Assembly (NCBI GenBank): GCA_018901375.1
Contig: JAHIEP010000105.1
Span: 1-7,616, forward strand
Direction: 5' to 3'
Origin: Nanobdellota archaeon
GTDB taxonomy: Archaea > Nanobdellota > Nanobdellia > Pacearchaeales > GW2011-AR1
DNA: 7,616 bases
Shown here: piece after piece, positions 1 to 4,630 of the stretch
How positions within the stretch are numbered: the stretch's first letter is position 1
Layout: each line of letters opens with the position of its first letter
Translations under genes and position numbers: made by a program
Notes under the pieces: model-generated
The model's database searches: none
Told to the model about the DNA's origin: nothing
Seen by the model: only the letters and a program-made list of their open reading frames with translations

Positions 1-92
1 CTCCGCGTCGAACACATACAAAACAACTTCTCTCGAGTATCAAGATATCCATGAACCTCTAAACCAATCTTCACCGGAAACACCTTAATCAT
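1..92 (-). CDS. gatB: Asp/Glu-tRNA amidotransferase subunit B, N-terminus only (runs off left edge)
   Basis: Thirty codons read leftward from an ATG at 92-90 and leave the window. The peptide contains KIGLEVHGYLDTREKLFC followed by MCST. This matches the opening of the GatB/GatE family (GLE-H-x-LxT-x-KLFC-x-C). The CST ending favours GatB; GatE usually reads CP there, as the gatE in this window does (FCNCPS). GatB is the tRNA-binding kinase/transamidase subunit of GatCAB, which makes Asn-tRNA(Asn) and, in many organisms, Gln-tRNA(Gln). No strong Shine-Dalgarno is visible before the ATG (only AGGA close to it), and an in-frame GTG lies seven codons upstream. The three tiny ORFs upstream on the same strand could be co-transcribed with it. 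A second GatE is less likely. The family assignment is firm; the subunit letter is probable. Confidence 0.82.
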   Translation of the reverse strand, partial: MIKVFPVKIGLEVHGYLDTREKLFCMCSTR

Positions 93-126
93 ATTCCTAT
101 TTACAATCACCCATTTATTAACTTAC

Positions 127-300
127 TTATATTACTTCATAACCAAATAATATAATATCTAAAACTAAAACCATAATTGAACTTACAAAACCAACACTAT
201 TAAAACAATTACTAGAAACAAAAAATATCGAGCTAAACACGACAATCACAACAAAATTCAAAAATAACAATAACCATTTAAAAAAATAAAAAACATTCAT
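127..300 (-). CDS. small hydrophobic protein, 57 aa, unknown
   Basis: The ATG at 300-298 follows the stop of the preceding tiny ORF by one nucleotide (TAA-G-ATG), an arrangement that suggests translational coupling. The product begins MNVFYFFKWLLLFL and is almost entirely hydrophobic, with probably two membrane spans (about residues 4-27 and 37-52). The frame stays open further upstream to a TTG at 354, but that start would overlap the preceding ORF for no clear reason. The stop lies 34 nt before the gatB start. I do not recognise a family. AT-rich DNA can keep a hydrophobic frame open by chance, so the case rests on the tight packing with its neighbours. Confidence 0.4.
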   Translation of the reverse strand: MNVFYFFKWLLLFLNFVVIVVFSSIFFVSSNCFNSVGFVSSIMVLVLDIILFGYEVI

Positions 301-301
301 C

Positions 302-391
302 TTATAAATAAAAATATGCCAACAAAAGCAAGGCACCCCCAACAACTGCCCCAAATAAAGCCCAAAAAAAACTAATAAACCTACTCATCAT
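302..391 (-). CDS. tiny single-span membrane protein, 29 aa, unknown
   Basis: The frame starts ATGATGAG, and its first ATG overlaps the stop of the preceding 31-aa ORF in the classic ATGA arrangement (4-nt overlap at 388-391). The product is MMSRF followed by one hydrophobic helix containing FGAVVGGALLLLAYFYL, so one basic residue and then a membrane span with a GxVVGG helix-packing motif. It ends in TAA one base before the next ATG. There is no Shine-Dalgarno of its own, which fits coupled translation. The function is unknown. Confidence 0.45.
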   Translation of the reverse strand: MMSRFISFFWALFGAVVGGALLLLAYFYL

Positions 392-483
392 ATAAACAAA
401 GACAAAATAAGTCCAACCCCCGCAACAATCGCAACACCAATTAAAAACCAAACCAACCTATCTCCAATCCCTCCATTTTTCAT
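388..483 (-). CDS. tiny single-span membrane protein, 31 aa, unknown
   Basis: The ATG at 483-481 begins MKNGGIGDRLVWFLIG and continues as a single transmembrane helix with a small-residue face (GVAIVAGVG), ending LSLFI. A palindromic TATA-like sequence (TTTATATAAA, 503-512) lies at the right distance on this strand for a transcript starting at or next to this ATG, so it would be read leaderless. It opens a run of three head-to-tail tiny membrane ORFs that leads into gatB. I do not recognise it. Short length makes it uncertain, but promoter placement and the ATGA junction with the next ORF support it. Confidence 0.45.
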   Translation of the reverse strand: MKNGGIGDRLVWFLIGVAIVAGVGLILSLFI

Positions 484-502
484 ACTATACTTAACATTCA
501 AA

Positions 503-512
503 TTTATATAAA
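503..512 (-). promoter_or_regulatory. TATA box for the leftward small-ORF/gatB transcript
   Basis: TTTATATAAA is a near-consensus archaeal TATA box. Its centre is about 25 bp from the ATG at 483 on the minus strand, which predicts a leaderless start. The element is almost symmetrical, so it could also assist gatD in the other direction. Confidence 0.5.
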
Positions 513-514
513 CC

Positions 515-524
515 TTTTTATATC
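515..524 (+). promoter_or_regulatory. TATA box for leaderless gatD
   Basis: TTTTTATATC places TTTATATC exactly 27 nt before the gatD ATG. The gatE TATA (TTTAAACC) is also exactly 27 nt before its ATG. With the usual archaeal TATA-to-start spacing, transcription would begin at the ATG. No Shine-Dalgarno is present, which agrees with a leaderless mRNA. Confidence 0.55.
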
Positions 525-543
525 TCTCCAACCTTCAAACATC

Positions 544-1860
544 ATGAAAAAACCCAACTCACCAAGTCAACCGACAACCGACAACCGACAACCGACAACC
601 GCAAAATTATCAAAGATAATTTTGACACCAGGCGACCTAGTCAAACTCCAGACAAAATCAAAATCATGGGAAGGCCACGCCCTAGAATCCCACGACCCAG
701 AAATCATCCTCCTAAAATTAAAATCCGGCTACAACATAGGAATAAGAGAAAACGAAATCCTCGACGCTACAATCCTAGAAAAATCCAGTAGCCCCAGTCA
801 TGCCGACAACCGACAACCGACAACCGACAACCGACAATTGCCACAAGTGGTAATTGTCATCACCGGCGGCACAATCTCCTCAAGACTCGACCCAAAATCC
901 GGAGCCGTAATCTCAACTGAAGGCGCCCAAGACATCTTAAACATCGCCCCCGAAATAAAAAAAATCTGCAACATCATAAAAATAGAAAAACCTTTCCTAA
1001 AATTCTCAGAAGACATGTCCTTCCCAGACTGGAAAATCCTAGCCGAAACCTGCGAACCCCACCTAAACGACCCAAACATCGACGGCATAATCATAACCCA
1101 CGGCACCGACTTCCTCCACTACACCTCCGCCGCCCTAGCCTTCTTCATCGGCAAACCAAACAAACCAATCGCCCTGACATACTCACAAAGAAGCATCGAC
1201 CGAGCATCCACCGACGCTGCCCTCAACCTAATCTGCGCCGCAAAATACGCAACATCAGACATCGCAGAAATAGCCCTAATCGGACACAAAAACACCGACG
1301 ACGAATCCTGCCTCGCAATGCCCGCAACAAAAATCCGAAAAATGCATACCTCAAAACGAGACGCCTTCAAAATAATAAACTCCGAACCAATCGCCGAAAT
1401 CTCCGAAGACAAATTCGAAATAAAAAAAGAATTCAACGCCAAAGACAAAAAAAGAAAAGTAAAAATCGACACAAAATTCCAAGACAAAGTAGCCTCAATA
1501 AAAATAACACCAGGCCTTGACCCAGCTATCCTAGAATTCTACAAACAACAAGGATACAAAGGAATCGTCCTCGAAGTCACAGGAATCGGACAAGTCCCAG
1601 GCAAAGACGCAAAATTCAACTGGCTCCCAAAAATAAAAAAAGCAATCGACAACGGAATGATAATCTGTGCAACCCCCCAAACAATCTACGGAACTCTAAA
1701 TCCGAATGTGTATTCCGCAGGACGAGACTTACAAAAAACCGGAATCATCTTCCTAAACGAAACAACCGAAACAGCGTTGATAAAACTAGGTTACGTCCTA
1801 GCCCACAAGCAATGGAACAAAAAAGAAAAAATGCTAGAAAATCTAACACCTAACCCCTAA
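544..1860 (+). CDS. gatD: Glu-tRNA(Gln) amidotransferase subunit D
   Basis: This is the glutaminase subunit of archaeal GatDE. It releases ammonia from glutamine for GatE to amidate Glu-tRNA(Gln) in the cytoplasm. The protein has 438 residues, normal for the family. An N-terminal GatD domain (about 25-76) contains GDLVKL and KLKSGYNIGI. A type-I-asparaginase-like domain follows from about residue 100, with TGGTI at 107-111, HGTD at 186-189, QRSIDRASTDAA near 216-227, and TKIRKMHTSKRDAF from 262. By comparison with characterised GatD, the catalytic residues are probably Thr110, Thr188, Asp189 and Lys263. The ATG is chosen for its TATA spacing. Two CCGACAA arrays are built into the frame, encoding PTTDNRQ-type heptapeptides at residues 10-20 and 87-98, that is, before the N-domain and in the linker to the asparaginase domain. 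gatE lies 3.5 kb downstream instead of adjacent. I see no oligo-T terminator after the stop. Confidence 0.95.
   Translation: MKKPNSPSQPTTDNRQPTTAKLSKIILTPGDLVKLQTKSKSWEGHALESHDPEIILLKLKSGYNIGIRENEILDATILEKSSSPSHADNRQPTTDNRQLPQVVIVITGGTISSRLDPKSGAVISTEGAQDILNIAPEIKKICNIIKIEKPFLKFSEDMSFPDWKILAETCEPHLNDPNIDGIIITHGTDFLHYTSAALAFFIGKPNKPIALTYSQRSIDRASTDAALNLICAAKYATSDIAEIALIGHKNTDDESCLAMPATKIRKMHTSKRDAFKIINSEPIAEISEDKFEIKKEFNAKDKKRKVKIDTKFQDKVASIKITPGLDPAILEFYKQQGYKGIVLEVTGIGQVPGKDAKFNWLPKIKKAIDNGMIICATPQTIYGTLNPNVYSAGRDLQKTGIIFLNETTETALIKLGYVLAHKQWNKKEKMLENLTPNP
571..601 (+). repeat. CCGACAA heptamer array 1 (four units plus CCG), in gatD N-terminus
   Basis: Four perfect copies of CCGACAA and a partial CCG are preceded by a decayed unit (AAGTCAA). 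It encodes PTTDNRQPTT at about residues 10-19, in an N-terminal extension before the conserved GatD domain. The unit is 7 nt long, so reading it cycles through all three frames. None of them contains a stop on either strand. Confidence 0.9.
602..624. repeat. perfect 10-bp inverted repeat directly after array 1
   Basis: The arms CAAAATTATC (602-611) and GATAATTTTG (615-624) are exact reverse complements with a 3-nt loop, and abut the end of the heptamer array. The right arm codes for KIIL at the start of the gatD domain. The left arm codes for AKLS. Confidence 0.85.
803..837 (+). repeat. CCGACAA heptamer array 2 (five units), in the gatD inter-domain linker
   Basis: Five perfect tandem CCGACAA units encode DNRQPTTDNRQ at residues 87-98. 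This lies exactly between the N-terminal GatD domain and the beta strand VVIVITGGTI that opens the asparaginase domain. It is in the same orientation as array 1. Confidence 0.9.
833..858. repeat. 12-bp inverted repeat at the end of array 2
   Basis: The arms GACAATTGCCAC (833-844) and GTGGTAATTGTC (847-858) pair over 12 positions, one of them G-T, with a 2-nt loop. The left arm starts inside the last heptamer. The right arm codes for VVIV of the asparaginase-domain core. LPxV before this strand is common in GatD, so part of the left arm may be native sequence. Confidence 0.85.
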
Positions 1861-1983
1861 AACCTAACATCTAGTTTGGAATACCCAAATCTAACAAATA
1901 AAAAATCTCATAACAACAACTCCAAAACAAAAATTAACATGCCCAACCAAATTTAATTTCAAATCAGTGAGAGTACCGTCGCT

Positions 1984-2023
1984 GTCCGTTTAAGTCCGTT
2001 CATGTCCGTTTAAATCCGTTTAT
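1984..2023 (+). repeat. GTCCGTT decamer array A (four units)
   Basis: Four consecutive 10-nt units are built on [G/A]TCCGTT plus TAA, CAT, TAA, TAT. A degenerate unit (GTACCGTCGCT) may precede them. The 10-nt spacing puts each copy on the same helical face. A related array lies at 4721-4761 at the other end of the minus-strand operon region. Confidence 0.85.
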
Positions 2024-2042
2024 TAAAAAATCACTAAGCCAA
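2023..2042 (+). repeat. 20-nt direct repeat, left copy
   Basis: TTAAAAAATCACTAAGCCAA occurs here and, identically, at 4855-4874. The two copies enclose the entire minus-strand five-gene operon and its control region. Confidence 0.85.
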
Positions 2043-2053
2043 CTCAGAAAAAT

Positions 2054-2093
2054 AAAAAACGCCTACCCGAAGGAGTCTTCCCACGAAGACTCC
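2054..2093 (-). terminator. hairpin and T-tract terminator of the minus-strand operon
   Basis: A perfect 9-bp stem (GGAGTCTTC at 2072-2080, GAAGACTCC at 2085-2093, 4-nt loop) lies 22 nt past the stop of the last operon gene. On the minus strand it is followed 12 nt later by TTTTTT and then ATTTTT. The stem is identical to that of the intergenic hairpin at 2696-2719, so it may be a processing or protein-binding site rather than, or as well as, a terminator. Confidence 0.6.
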
Positions 2094-2115
2094 CAAACAA
2101 ACCCGTCGACAATCA

Positions 2116-2430
2116 TTACCCCATACACCCATCAGTCATACTTTCAAGCGCATCCTTCCTACGCTCCTCAGCTCTTTTCTTATATATCTCCAACTCTGCA
2201 GTGAGCTTCTTTGTTTCTTCAGTATCTCGAACTATAATACGAGACGAAAAAATAAGCAAAAGCCCAGAGAAAATAGCCAAAGTAAAACCTATAGAATATT
2301 CATCAAAATAAGCCCAAATACCACCTTCGCTACCTATTGATTGCAAAAGCACACCCAAATAAATAATAATCAAAAAAGCTCCAAACGAAACATTGACAAA
2401 CACCAATACTTTTTTCATTTTTCTACTCAT
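2116..2430 (-). CDS. two-TM protein with coiled-coil tail, 104 aa, unknown
   Basis: This is the last gene of the minus-strand operon. The chosen start is the ATG at 2430, 9 nt after AAGGAG. The frame is open 11 codons further up, but those codons cross the hairpin/Shine-Dalgarno leader. Visible parts are a basic start (MSRKMKK), TM1 at about 8-30, a short loop of about 15 residues with acidic residues, TM2 at about 46-67, and a charged cytoplasmic helix at about 69-96 (DTEETKKLTAELEIYKKRAEE) likely to form a coiled coil. It ends with a cysteine near the C-terminus (GCMG). I do not recognise a family. The topology suits a small membrane anchor or sensor that oligomerises through its tail. Confidence 0.75.
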   Translation of the reverse strand: MSRKMKKVLVFVNVSFGAFLIIIYLGVLLQSIGSEGGIWAYFDEYSIGFTLAIFSGLLLIFSSRIIVRDTEETKKLTAELEIYKKRAEERRKDALESMTDGCMG

Positions 2431-2446
2431 GACTTTAATCTCCTTA

Positions 2447-2469
2447 GGAATCTTCCAAATCAAAGACCC
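2447..2469 (-). repeat. degenerate copy of the operon hairpin leader
   Basis: The + strand reads GGAATCTTCCAAAT, then CAAAGACCC. It aligns with the perfect hairpin at 2696-2719 with only a few changes and still forms an imperfect stem (one bulge, one G-T pair). It sits directly 5' of the Shine-Dalgarno (AAGGAG) of the 2116-2430 gene. Confidence 0.65.
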
Positions 2470-2483
2470 GAAATTAACACTTA

Positions 2484-2681
2484 CTAAATATCATCAGAGC
2501 CATCCATCAAAACCAAAACCTCCTCAGCCTTAAATACAACCTCAAGCCCATCACGATATTCACGCAACTCGCCACCGTCTCTCAGCTTCCTCAATCTCTC
2601 CTCGGTAATCCTCAGAATCTCCAACGTATCACCCAAGGTATAAAACCTACAATCAGAAATTTTTAACTTTTTACCATCCAT
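2484..2681 (-). CDS. small excisionase/MerR-like helix-turn-helix protein, 65 aa
   Basis: Residues 13-59 follow the HTH_17/excisionase pattern: FYTLGDTLEILRITEERLRKL (two helices and a turn), then RDGGELREYRDG, a short beta wing, and VFKAEEVLVLM. This pattern normally binds DNA, as a regulator or recombination-directionality factor. The product is little more than the domain, with a KKLK start and an acidic tail (DGSDDI). The ATG at 2681 is placed 6 nt after GGGAG. It lies 53 nt downstream of the lipobox protein and 53 nt upstream of the two-TM protein, with a hairpin in each gap. No recombinase gene is visible in the window, so an operon regulator is a reasonable guess. HTH assignment is by pattern only. 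Confidence 0.75.
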   Translation of the reverse strand: MDGKKLKISDCRFYTLGDTLEILRITEERLRKLRDGGELREYRDGLEVVFKAEEVLVLMDGSDDI

Positions 2682-2695
2682 ATCAATCTCCCAAA

Positions 2696-2719
2696 GGAGT
2701 CTTCCAAATTGAAGACTCC
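2696..2719 (-). repeat. perfect 9-bp hairpin before the HTH gene
   Basis: The arms GGAGTCTTC (2696-2704) and GAAGACTCC (2711-2719) flank a 6-nt loop. It lies between the stop of the lipobox gene (2735) and the GGGAG ribosome-binding site (2688-2692) of the HTH gene. The arms are identical to those of the terminal hairpin at 2072-2093. There is no T-tract, so it is probably not a terminator. Confidence 0.8.
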
Positions 2720-2734
2720 ATAAACAACATTAAA

Positions 2735-3556
2735 TCATCCCCTCTCACCATCCTCTTCCTTCAACAAATCATCCAATCCATTACCCATAGAAGTATCCTC
2801 AGCCCCAACCTCCTCGTCAACAATATCAGACAAAACAGAATCCTCGGGATAAGCCAACAAATCATCCAGCCCCTCATCCGCTTCCAGAGACAACACCCCC
2901 TCCGTCGGATACATCTCCAACAAAGCCGTATCTGAAAGAATCCCAATCTTATTCAAAACCCTGAGTAACGACTCCGAGCCAAAAACCTCTAGAGCTACCT
3001 GGACAGAACTCCTCCCATCACCCATTTTCATCGTCGTAAAATCAACCCCGAGCTTCTCCTGAGCATCATACAAGGCAAGCAAAGAGTTACTCTTGTTCTC
3101 ATCCAGAGAATGAAACCAAGCAAACTCCTTAAGTTGCCTCAATTCTTTATCAAGAATCGTCAAAACATTGACAAGAGTTGAAGATCTATTTTTCTCAATC
3201 AAAGATTCAATTAAGAAAGAGGCATCAAACAATTGAAAACTACATGTCATAGTATCGACAGCAACTTTCAAAACATCAGCCCGACACAAAGAAAGTCTTT
3301 TCTCAGGAGAATCAAACTTCTTCTGTAACCTATCGAATCCAACCACACAGACACCCAACACCGTCGTAACAAATGCAATCAGAATCACATTAACAAGTTG
3401 CTCAGAAGAAGAAACGAACCTCCCAGAACCCGCATCACCCTCCGAACTTTTCTCCACCCCAACTCCAGCCACCAACGAACCATCCGGACTGCCCACCTTC
3501 TTGCATCCAACAACTCCAAACACAACCATCATCACAACCACAATTAACTTTTTCAT
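2735..3556 (-). CDS. lipobox/one-TM protein with cytoplasmic helical domain, 273 aa, unknown
   Basis: The start is the ATG at 3556, 6 nt after GGAG; an ATG six nt earlier touches the Shine-Dalgarno and is unlikely. The product begins MKKLIVVVMMVVFG with a lipoprotein-like box VVGC at 15-18. It continues with a Gly/Ser-rich external stretch (19-52) and a second hydrophobic segment at about 54-73. A mostly helical cytoplasmic region follows (80-220: DKELRQLKEF, ALYDAQEKLG, SLLRVLNKIG). The acidic tail has GLDDLL twice (229-234 and 260-265). The first operon protein has the same order (export signal, short external part, TM, then cytoplasm if fused to the receiver). I recognise no catalytic motif. 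The doubled GLDDLL could be a short interaction motif. The gene is real on coding pattern, start signals and context; its role is open. Confidence 0.8.
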   Translation of the reverse strand: MKKLIVVVMMVVFGVVGCKKVGSPDGSLVAGVGVEKSSEGDAGSGRFVSSSEQLVNVILIAFVTTVLGVCVVGFDRLQKKFDSPEKRLSLCRADVLKVAVDTMTCSFQLFDASFLIESLIEKNRSSTLVNVLTILDKELRQLKEFAWFHSLDENKSNSLLALYDAQEKLGVDFTTMKMGDGRSSVQVALEVFGSESLLRVLNKIGILSDTALLEMYPTEGVLSLEADEGLDDLLAYPEDSVLSDIVDEEVGAEDTSMGNGLDDLLKEEDGERG

Positions 3557-3575
3557 AATCATCTCCTTACTAGAG

Positions 3576-3590
3576 CCAATCAAAGACTCC
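3576..3590 (-). repeat. half copy of the operon hairpin leader
   Basis: CCAATCAAAGACTCC on the + strand matches one half of the copies at 2447-2469 and 2696-2719. It lies just 5' of the Shine-Dalgarno (AAGGAG) of the 3556 start. Only a weak 5-bp stem can form here (GAGTC with GGCTC on the minus strand). Confidence 0.55.
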
Positions 3591-3604
3591 AAAAATTATA
3601 TTGC

Positions 3605-3973
3605 CTACACAATTTCAGACAAAGCTCTCTTGAGCTTCTCCGAATCCAAAGGACCAATAACACACGCATCATCCCCACTCAGAACAGCAGCATCAGGATC
3701 GTCCCCTTCGGAATAAATCGTAACAACCTTCTCACCTAATTCCGCGAAAAGAGACAAACCATCCCGAGAACCAATAGGAACATGATAGAAAACAATATCC
3801 GCATACACATCCTCCATCGCCTTAATAGCCAAAGCAGCCTCCCCAAATTCCAAACAACTCTCATAAGAAAAGCCAATCTCAGCCAGCAAACGAAAAACCA
3901 ACTTCCTTTGCTCCTCATCACCAACAACGACAATCCTCCTGTTCTCATCCCCCCCCAGATAAAACACCCTCAC
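3605..3973 (-). CDS. degenerate response-regulator receiver domain
   Basis: The product (122 aa from a GTG at 3973) follows the CheY-like fold: RIVVVGDEE at 13-21, helix EQRKLVFRLLAEIGF, ADIVFYHVPIGSRDGL at 58-73, KVVTIYS near 82-88, and CVIGPLDSEKLKRAL at 104-118. The phosphoacceptor Asp position holds His64 and the invariant Lys holds Gly107. Ser88 and an acidic pair (Asp19/Glu20) remain, so classical phosphorylation is unlikely. The start is poor: GTG, no good Shine-Dalgarno, and the first eight codons overlap the upstream gene. Loss of one G in the G8 tract at 3949-3956 would instead fuse this domain in frame to the upstream TM protein, giving 225 aa. The true N-terminus is therefore uncertain. 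Confidence 0.75.
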   Translation of the reverse strand: MRVFYLGGDENRRIVVVGDEEQRKLVFRLLAEIGFSYESCLEFGEAALAIKAMEDVYADIVFYHVPIGSRDGLSLFAELGEKVVTIYSEGDDPDAAVLSGDDACVIGPLDSEKLKRALSEIV

Positions 3974-4283
3974 TCAACTCACGAGCAAAAATATCAGGAT
4001 ACTTACAGAACACAAAAAAGAAGAGAACGGCAAGGACAACAAGTCCCAAGAGAACAAAAAACAAAACCGTACAAACAACAAGAAAGACCCAGATACCCCC
4101 TCCAACCACCCTCTCGTCTGCCCTAATGGGTTTCATATCTATAAAAGTCGAACCATTCACGTCGCTGATTCCAACGACCTTCCCATAAGCCCCAACCTTC
4201 GCCCAGTTAATATCATAAACCTGCCCATAACAAATCCTCCCAACACACAAGACAAACACTAAACCAATAAGTAACTTCTTCAT
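3945..4283 (-). CDS. signal-peptide/one-TM protein, 112 aa, first gene of minus-strand operon
   Basis: The ATG at 4283 has AAAGGAG 6 nt upstream. A signal peptide MKKLLIGLVFVLCVGRICYG is followed by a short external region (about 21-66, including NWAKVGAYGKVVGISDVNG). A long hydrophobic segment (about 68-93) then leads to a cytoplasmic end FARELSEGVLSGGG at the TGA. The frame ends directly after a run of eight G. Skipping one G would carry the chain into the receiver-like domain, with the domain on the cytoplasmic side as expected. It may therefore be the membrane half of a single receptor-like protein. No family recognised. Confidence 0.72.
   Translation of the reverse strand: MKKLLIGLVFVLCVGRICYGQVYDINWAKVGAYGKVVGISDVNGSTFIDMKPIRADERVVGGGIWVFLVVCTVLFFVLLGLVVLAVLFFFVFCKYPDIFARELSEGVLSGGG
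3949..3956 (-). other. G8 homopolymer at the junction of the TM and receiver frames
   Basis: On the minus strand eight consecutive G lie immediately before ATGAG, and the TM-protein frame reaches TGA there. With seven G (or ten) the TM protein reads on into DENRRIVVVGDEE of the receiver. This is a candidate slippage or phase-variation site, or a sequencing error. Confidence 0.6.
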
Positions 4284-4381
4284 AACAAACTCCTTTCACA
4301 ACAATATTTCTTTACCACGCAAAGCCCAAGCTAAAACAAAAACAACCTATTCCAAAGATATTCCACCTTAACAGGAAGTTG

Positions 4382-4428
4382 GTAAGAAACCTTTAATCAG
4401 CAGATTAACCTACTGAGTAGTTTCTTAC
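4382..4428. repeat. multi-arm inverted repeat (possible three-way junction)
   Basis: A 9-bp outer stem, GTAAGAAAC (4382-4390) with GTTTCTTAC (4420-4428), encloses two small hairpins: TTAATC/GATTAA (4393-4398 and 4403-4408, AGCA loop) and CTAC/GTAG (4410-4413 and 4417-4420, TGA loop, sharing G4420 with the outer stem). It lies 100-145 nt upstream of the first operon ATG and would be in the leader of a minus-strand transcript, or act as DNA. Confidence 0.7.
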
Positions 4429-4457
4429 ATCCACATATTTCCAGAGGGTCACTTTAA

Positions 4458-4473
4458 GATTACTTGATTACTT
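4458..4473 (+). repeat. tandem GATTACTT sites
   Basis: Two adjacent perfect copies of GATTACTT (4458-4465 and 4466-4473). The core GATTACT recurs on the minus strand within the 19-mers at 4573-4591 and 4631-4649. They overlap the start point predicted from the leftward TATA box at 4487-4494, so they look like operator sites. Confidence 0.5.
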
Positions 4474-4486
4474 TTGACGTGGACAA

Positions 4487-4494
4487 TTTATACA
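4487..4494 (-). promoter_or_regulatory. possible TATA box for the minus-strand operon
   Basis: TGTATAAA on the minus strand is the best TATA-like sequence upstream of the 4283 start. It predicts a start near 4464 and a leader of about 180 nt that includes the multi-arm repeat. A TTTAAA at 4514-4520 is an alternative. Confidence 0.3.
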
Positions 4495-4572
4495 AAAACC
4501 CCAAACCTCCACCATTTAAAAAACCTTAGTAACTAAACAATAACAACAACCCAACCCATAAATTTGAATTAA

Positions 4573-4591
4573 TGAGAATATCCAGTAATCC
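4573..4591 (-). repeat. 19-nt repeat, copy 1
   Basis: The + strand reads TGAGAATATCCAGTAATCC. Copy 2, at 4631-4649, differs at one base, and the 12 nt before each copy are also similar (AATTT-rich). On the minus strand each begins GGATTACTGGATAT, sharing GATTACT with the tandem sites at 4458-4473. Confidence 0.75.
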
Positions 4592-4630
4592 AAACAAAGG
4601 TCTGCCCCAACCAATAATAATTTTAAATCG

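Larger units (their letters stand above)
1861..2115. other. non-coding spacer between gatD and the minus-strand operon
   Basis: About 255 nt separate two converging transcription units. I see no convincing reading frame. The stretch holds a four-unit GTCCGTT decamer array, a 20-nt sequence repeated 2.8 kb to the right, and the terminator hairpin of the minus-strand operon, each listed separately. The first 110 nt contain no feature I can name. Confidence 0.7.

Noticed and set aside
301..354. TTG start at 354 for the 57-aa protein
   Set aside because: It would overlap the 29-aa ORF. The ATG at 300 directly follows that ORF's stop.
571..837. CRISPR array
   Set aside because: The repeats are 7-nt contiguous tandem units without spacers and lie within coding sequence.
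798..1106. Minus-strand frames with LSVVGCR repeats inside gatD, and likewise at 5786-6095 inside gatE
   Set aside because: These come from the CCGACAA arrays, which have no stops in any frame. The + frames are conserved gatD and gatE.
3557..3592. Upstream start extension of the lipobox protein
   Set aside because: The earlier starts lie before or against the AAGGAG site. Starting at 3556 gives a standard MKK signal sequence with a lipobox at residue 18.
3736..3948. ATG directly after the G8 tract, opening a third minus-strand frame
   Set aside because: Arg/Leu/Trp/Met-rich shadow of the receiver-like frame without domain pattern. The receiver frame has the CheY-like layout.
3782..4126. 114-codon open frame on +
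   Set aside because: Antisense to the receiver and TM genes, with Gln/Pro/Arg-rich composition and no start signals.
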